The notes below the pieces were generated by a model, which saw only the letters and a list, made by a program, of their open reading frames with translations, had not been told where the DNA came from and did not search any database. Of a stretch of DNA of 9,541 nt, positions 6,962 to 9,541 are shown in pieces; position 1 is the stretch's first letter, and every line of letters begins with the position of its first letter. A program made the position numbers and the translations under genes. Source of the stretch: Deltaproteobacteria bacterium (GTDB lineage: Bacteria; Desulfobacterota; Binatia; UBA9968); the NCBI GenBank assembly GCA_020027655.1, contig JAHKKJ010000096.1, forward strand, positions 1-9,541, read 5' to 3'.

Positions 6962-9019
6962 CTAAGCGTCGAGAAGCAGCTTTAGCTCGTCCCACTCGAC
7001 GACGGGCCGAGAACAAGTAAAATTGTGGCAAACGTACACGGTGGGTCTGCCTTCAAATTGTTTTTTGCCGGCAAGCAGAGATGAAACCTTCTCGAGAGAG
7101 TCGTCCGGGCTAGCCAGCTGCAACGTCATATTGGGCAAATACAGCGAATGAATTTTGGCCAACAGCTCCCCAGTTTCAGGATCCTTGTTTTCGCCGACCA
7201 AGACAACTTCCTTCGGTTTCTGAAGGTAGAAGTCCAAGGCGGCGAGCATGTGAGCAAAACCGAAGGGCTGATTTTCCATGGCGTTATAATATGCCCGTAA
7301 AATCTTCTCAGCGCGCTTCAAGTAATCCTCTTTCCCCGTATAATGATATAGCCTGAGTAATACTTGGGTCGCCACAGCGTTTCCTGACGGAATCGAGCCG
7401 TCGAAGATCGGTTTTGATTGTGCAATGAGTCGTTCGTGAGAGCGCCCAGTGTAAAAAAATCCGCCTCCCGCTTCGTCCCAAAACTCATGCAACATGATTT
7501 CTGCGAGTTCCAAGGCGCGGTCTAAGTGCGCACGATTCACAGTCGCCTCGAAAAGGTCCAAAAGCCCCGCTGCTAGAAAAGCATAATCATCGAGATATCC
7601 TAGTATTTTGCCGGTTCCGCTCTTGTAGGTGTGTAACAAGCGGCCGTCACGGAACATCTTGGTGAAAATGAAATCCACGGTGCGATTGGCCGCTTCTAAA
7701 TAGGCCGGTTGCCGGGAAATTTTTATCGCTTCGGCAAGTCCGGAAAGCATGAGCCCATTCCATGATGTCAAAATCTTTTCGTCACGGAACGGTTTGGGCC
7801 TCTTTTCTCGTTCTTGGAAGAGCTTCCCTTTAGCAACTGACACCAGTGACTCGATTTCCCTAAGGTCGCGCCGGAAAAACTTACTTGCCTGTTCCAAGGT
7901 CAGAATCGGATGGAGGATATTGTTTTCCTCGAAGTTGCCCTCCTCACTTACATCGTAAATGCGGCAGAAGATTTCGCTCGATTCCTCGCCGACAATCCGA
8001 GTGATTTCTGTCTCACTCCAAATAAAGAATTTTCCTTCTTCCCCTTCGCTGTCGGCATCCTGAGTCGAGTAAAATCCACCCTCGGTGTGCAGCATCTCGC
8101 GCATCAAGTAGTTCATCGTTTCATCCACCACTTGCTTGAAAAGAGGCTCTCCCGTGACGCTATAGACCTGCGCGTAGATGCGAACGAGCTGGGCATTGTC
8201 GTAGAGCATTTTCTCGAAATGGGGCACGAGCCATTTCTCGTCCACCGAATAGCGGTGAAATCCACCGCCTAGGTGATCGTAAATCCCCCCCTGGGCCATC
8301 TTTGTTAAGGTGTGGGTCACCATCTCCAGAAATCGGCTCTTCTTGGAGTGATGGTAATGGCGCAAAAAAAGCTCGTAGACGCCCACATTGGGAAACTTGG
8401 GCGCCTTACCGAGCCCGCCATGATCGGTATCATACGCTTGGGCCAGTTGTTCAGCACTTTGACCAATGATGTCAGACGAAAATGGCTGCTGACTTTCTGT
8501 GGATAGGGACATCCGCTGCAGCGCCGCGAGAATCTGTTCGACGCTTCTCTCGACATCTTGGGGCTTTTCCCGATAAGCGTTGGCCACGCCCTGCAAGATT
8601 TTTGGGAACCCCGGAACGCCGTAACGGTCCTCCGGTGGAAAATAGGTGCCGCCGTAAAACGGCTTGCCTTCGGGCGTAAGGAAAACGGTCATGGGCCAAC
8701 CGCCGCGGCCCGTGAGCATCTGTACGGCATTCATATAGATTTCATCAAGATCCGGCCGCTCTTCGCGATCGACTTTGATATTGACGAACAGATCGTTCAT
8801 GAGCGCGGCGATCTTTTCGTCTTCGAAGGATTCGCGTTCCATCACGTGACACCAGTGGCAGGCGGAGTAACCGATGCTTAGGAGGATTGGCCGGTTTTGG
8901 CCTTTGGCTTTTTGGAATGCCTCGTCGCCCCACGGGTACCAATCCACTGGATTGTGGGCGTGCTGAAGTAAATAGGGGCTGGTCTCATGAATGAGGTGAT
9001 TGGTGTGTTTGCGTTCCAT
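6962..9019 (-). CDS. Thioredoxin-fold, DUF255/SSP411 (YyaL) family protein
   Basis: A 685-residue full-length member of the family of B. subtilis YyaL and animal SPATA20/SSP411. The N-terminal thioredoxin-like domain starts near TSPYLLQHAHNPVDWYPWG (13-31). It has the active-site-like CHWC (54-57) in YSACHWCHVMERESF, the VDREERPDLDEIY block (83-95) and the cis-proline loop GGWPM (106-110). The rest looks like an (alpha/alpha)6-barrel of the kind found in glycosidase and epimerase relatives, with conserved GGIYDHLGGGFHRYSVDE (244-261), the HFEKMLYDNAQL block (267-278), TQDADSEGEEGKFFIW (319-334), LTSWNGLMLSGLAEA (417-431) and IPSGNA (543-548). A C-terminal pair C664/C669 (VCHNFTCS) is also typical. 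The biochemical role is not established; a redox or sugar-processing function is inference. No signal peptide is visible, so it is probably cytoplasmic. The ATG lacks a good Shine-Dalgarno but agrees with the family N-terminus. Confidence 0.93.
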   Translation of the reverse strand: MERKHTNHLIHETSPYLLQHAHNPVDWYPWGDEAFQKAKGQNRPILLSIGYSACHWCHVMERESFEDEKIAALMNDLFVNIKVDREERPDLDEIYMNAVQMLTGRGGWPMTVFLTPEGKPFYGGTYFPPEDRYGVPGFPKILQGVANAYREKPQDVERSVEQILAALQRMSLSTESQQPFSSDIIGQSAEQLAQAYDTDHGGLGKAPKFPNVGVYELFLRHYHHSKKSRFLEMVTHTLTKMAQGGIYDHLGGGFHRYSVDEKWLVPHFEKMLYDNAQLVRIYAQVYSVTGEPLFKQVVDETMNYLMREMLHTEGGFYSTQDADSEGEEGKFFIWSETEITRIVGEESSEIFCRIYDVSEEGNFEENNILHPILTLEQASKFFRRDLREIESLVSVAKGKLFQEREKRPKPFRDEKILTSWNGLMLSGLAEAIKISRQPAYLEAANRTVDFIFTKMFRDGRLLHTYKSGTGKILGYLDDYAFLAAGLLDLFEATVNRAHLDRALELAEIMLHEFWDEAGGGFFYTGRSHERLIAQSKPIFDGSIPSGNAVATQVLLRLYHYTGKEDYLKRAEKILRAYYNAMENQPFGFAHMLAALDFYLQKPKEVVLVGENKDPETGELLAKIHSLYLPNMTLQLASPDDSLEKVSSLLAGKKQFEGRPTVYVCHNFTCSRPVVEWDELKLLLDA

Positions 9020-9170
9020 TCCAAGACGCTAACACAATCGACCGTAAGCCGAAACCGGCAGACTCAGGGTTTGGTTTGACTTTTGGCCGACTATCCAGGG
9101 TAAGAGTTTTGGGAAATTTGCTCAATGACTGAAGCAGGCGCACCCGCGGCGTATTGCACCCATGTTGAAC

Positions 9171-9541
9171 TCAAGGATCTCTGGTTTTCATTTTGCCTCG
9201 GAAAATCCAGACGTAGACCGCTGAATTTATCAGTACCACGATGACTCCAAGCGCAATCTGCACTTCACGAGTTAGCCCCTCGGGGTAAAGTATCGGGAGG
9301 ACGTAGTGCGCGATAAAGTCGGAGGGATAACCGCCTTGTCCTCCCTTTCGCCGGAGCCAGTTCTCAAGCGGCGTCAAAGGGCACGCCCAGCCCAAAACTT
9401 CGACGAGTGCAGCCCAGATAACAGCCGGTAGATGAATCCAGACGAGGCGCCGCCATCTCGCGGCCAAGAGCCCGCCCAAGACTGCAAATACAACAAAAAC
9501 AACGTGAACCAAGACAACCAGATCGGCAAGCAGCTGACCGA
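9171..9541 (-). CDS. DUF2784-type small membrane protein, N-terminus cut by window edge
   Basis: The leftward reading frame is open from the right edge to a TGA at 9171-9173. The first visible codons read GQLLADLVVLVHVVFVVFAV, which fits the DUF2784 family start; the family usually begins only a few residues earlier. The true start codon should therefore lie just beyond 9541, and the TTG at 9512 is not needed as a start. Three or four hydrophobic segments are visible: about 9541-9475, one around WIHLPAVIWAALVEVLGWA, and a last one around IALGVIVVLINSAVYVWIF. The loop CPLTPLENWLRRKGGQGGY between segments two and three is the family hallmark. The function of DUF2784 proteins is unknown. The protein ends in a basic tail, KMKTRDP. 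It lies 151 bases upstream of the thioredoxin-fold gene on the same strand. Confidence 0.88.
   Translation of the reverse strand, partial: GQLLADLVVLVHVVFVVFAVLGGLLAARWRRLVWIHLPAVIWAALVEVLGWACPLTPLENWLRRKGGQGGYPSDFIAHYVLPILYPEGLTREVQIALGVIVVLINSAVYVWIFRGKMKTRDP

Noticed and set aside
7910..8272. 120-codon + strand frame inside the thioredoxin-fold gene
   Set aside because: It is antisense to conserved blocks of the real gene, and its composition follows from that gene's codons.
8498..8506. DnaA-box-like TGTGGATAG (one mismatch), as a hint of oriC
   Set aside because: It is a single imperfect copy inside a conserved coding region, with no cluster and no adjacent AT-rich unwinding region in the window.
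8838..8853. Third parS-like site around TCACGTGA in the thioredoxin-fold gene
   Set aside because: Only about 11 of 16 bases match, and the core is explained by the codons for the conserved CHVM stretch after the active site.

Overview
The window looks like ordinary bacterial chromosome of roughly balanced GC content, carrying the conserved mnmE-mnmG-parA-parB cluster that lies near the replication origin in many bacteria. Protein features (ParB-type Spo0J, the MnmE C-terminal FCIGK motif, a full-length SSP411/YyaL-type protein) and the dispersed-looking repeat at the left end would fit an environmental lineage such as Desulfobacterota/Binatota, Acidobacteriota or Methylomirabilota. The sequence alone does not settle the phylum.

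Layout. Bases 1-404 hold no gene but carry a long imperfect inverted repeat built of CGCCAAG/CGCAAAG-like heptamers (47-120). Next is a secreted protein of unknown function (405-1517, +) with a strong Shine-Dalgarno and a signal peptide. After a 296-base gap the four-gene cluster runs on the + strand: mnmE (1814-3190), mnmG (best start 3243, end 5123), parA (GTG start 5260, end 6054) and parB (best start 6026, end 6907). The opposite strand then carries a long thioredoxin-fold/(alpha/alpha)6-barrel protein (9019-6962), convergent with parB. A small DUF2784-type membrane protein follows, whose N-terminus runs off the right edge.

How it works together. MnmE and MnmG form the complex that installs the (carboxymethyl)aminomethyl group on wobble uridine 34 of certain tRNAs. 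ParA and ParB are the chromosome segregation ATPase and the CTP-dependent clamp that loads at parS. Two parS sites with the same 14-base perfect palindrome GTTTCACGTGAAAC bracket mnmG: one touches the mnmG start codon (3227-3242) and one lies 89 bases upstream of parA (5155-5170). The centromere is therefore built into the tRNA-modification/partition operon itself. rsmG (gidB), which usually sits between mnmG and parA, is absent here.

I see no phage, transposase, CRISPR array, toxin-antitoxin or defence genes, and no RNA gene. The items most worth a second look are the parS placement, the missing rsmG, the palindromic heptamer repeat and the uncharacterised secreted protein. I did not find a convincing wholly new system.
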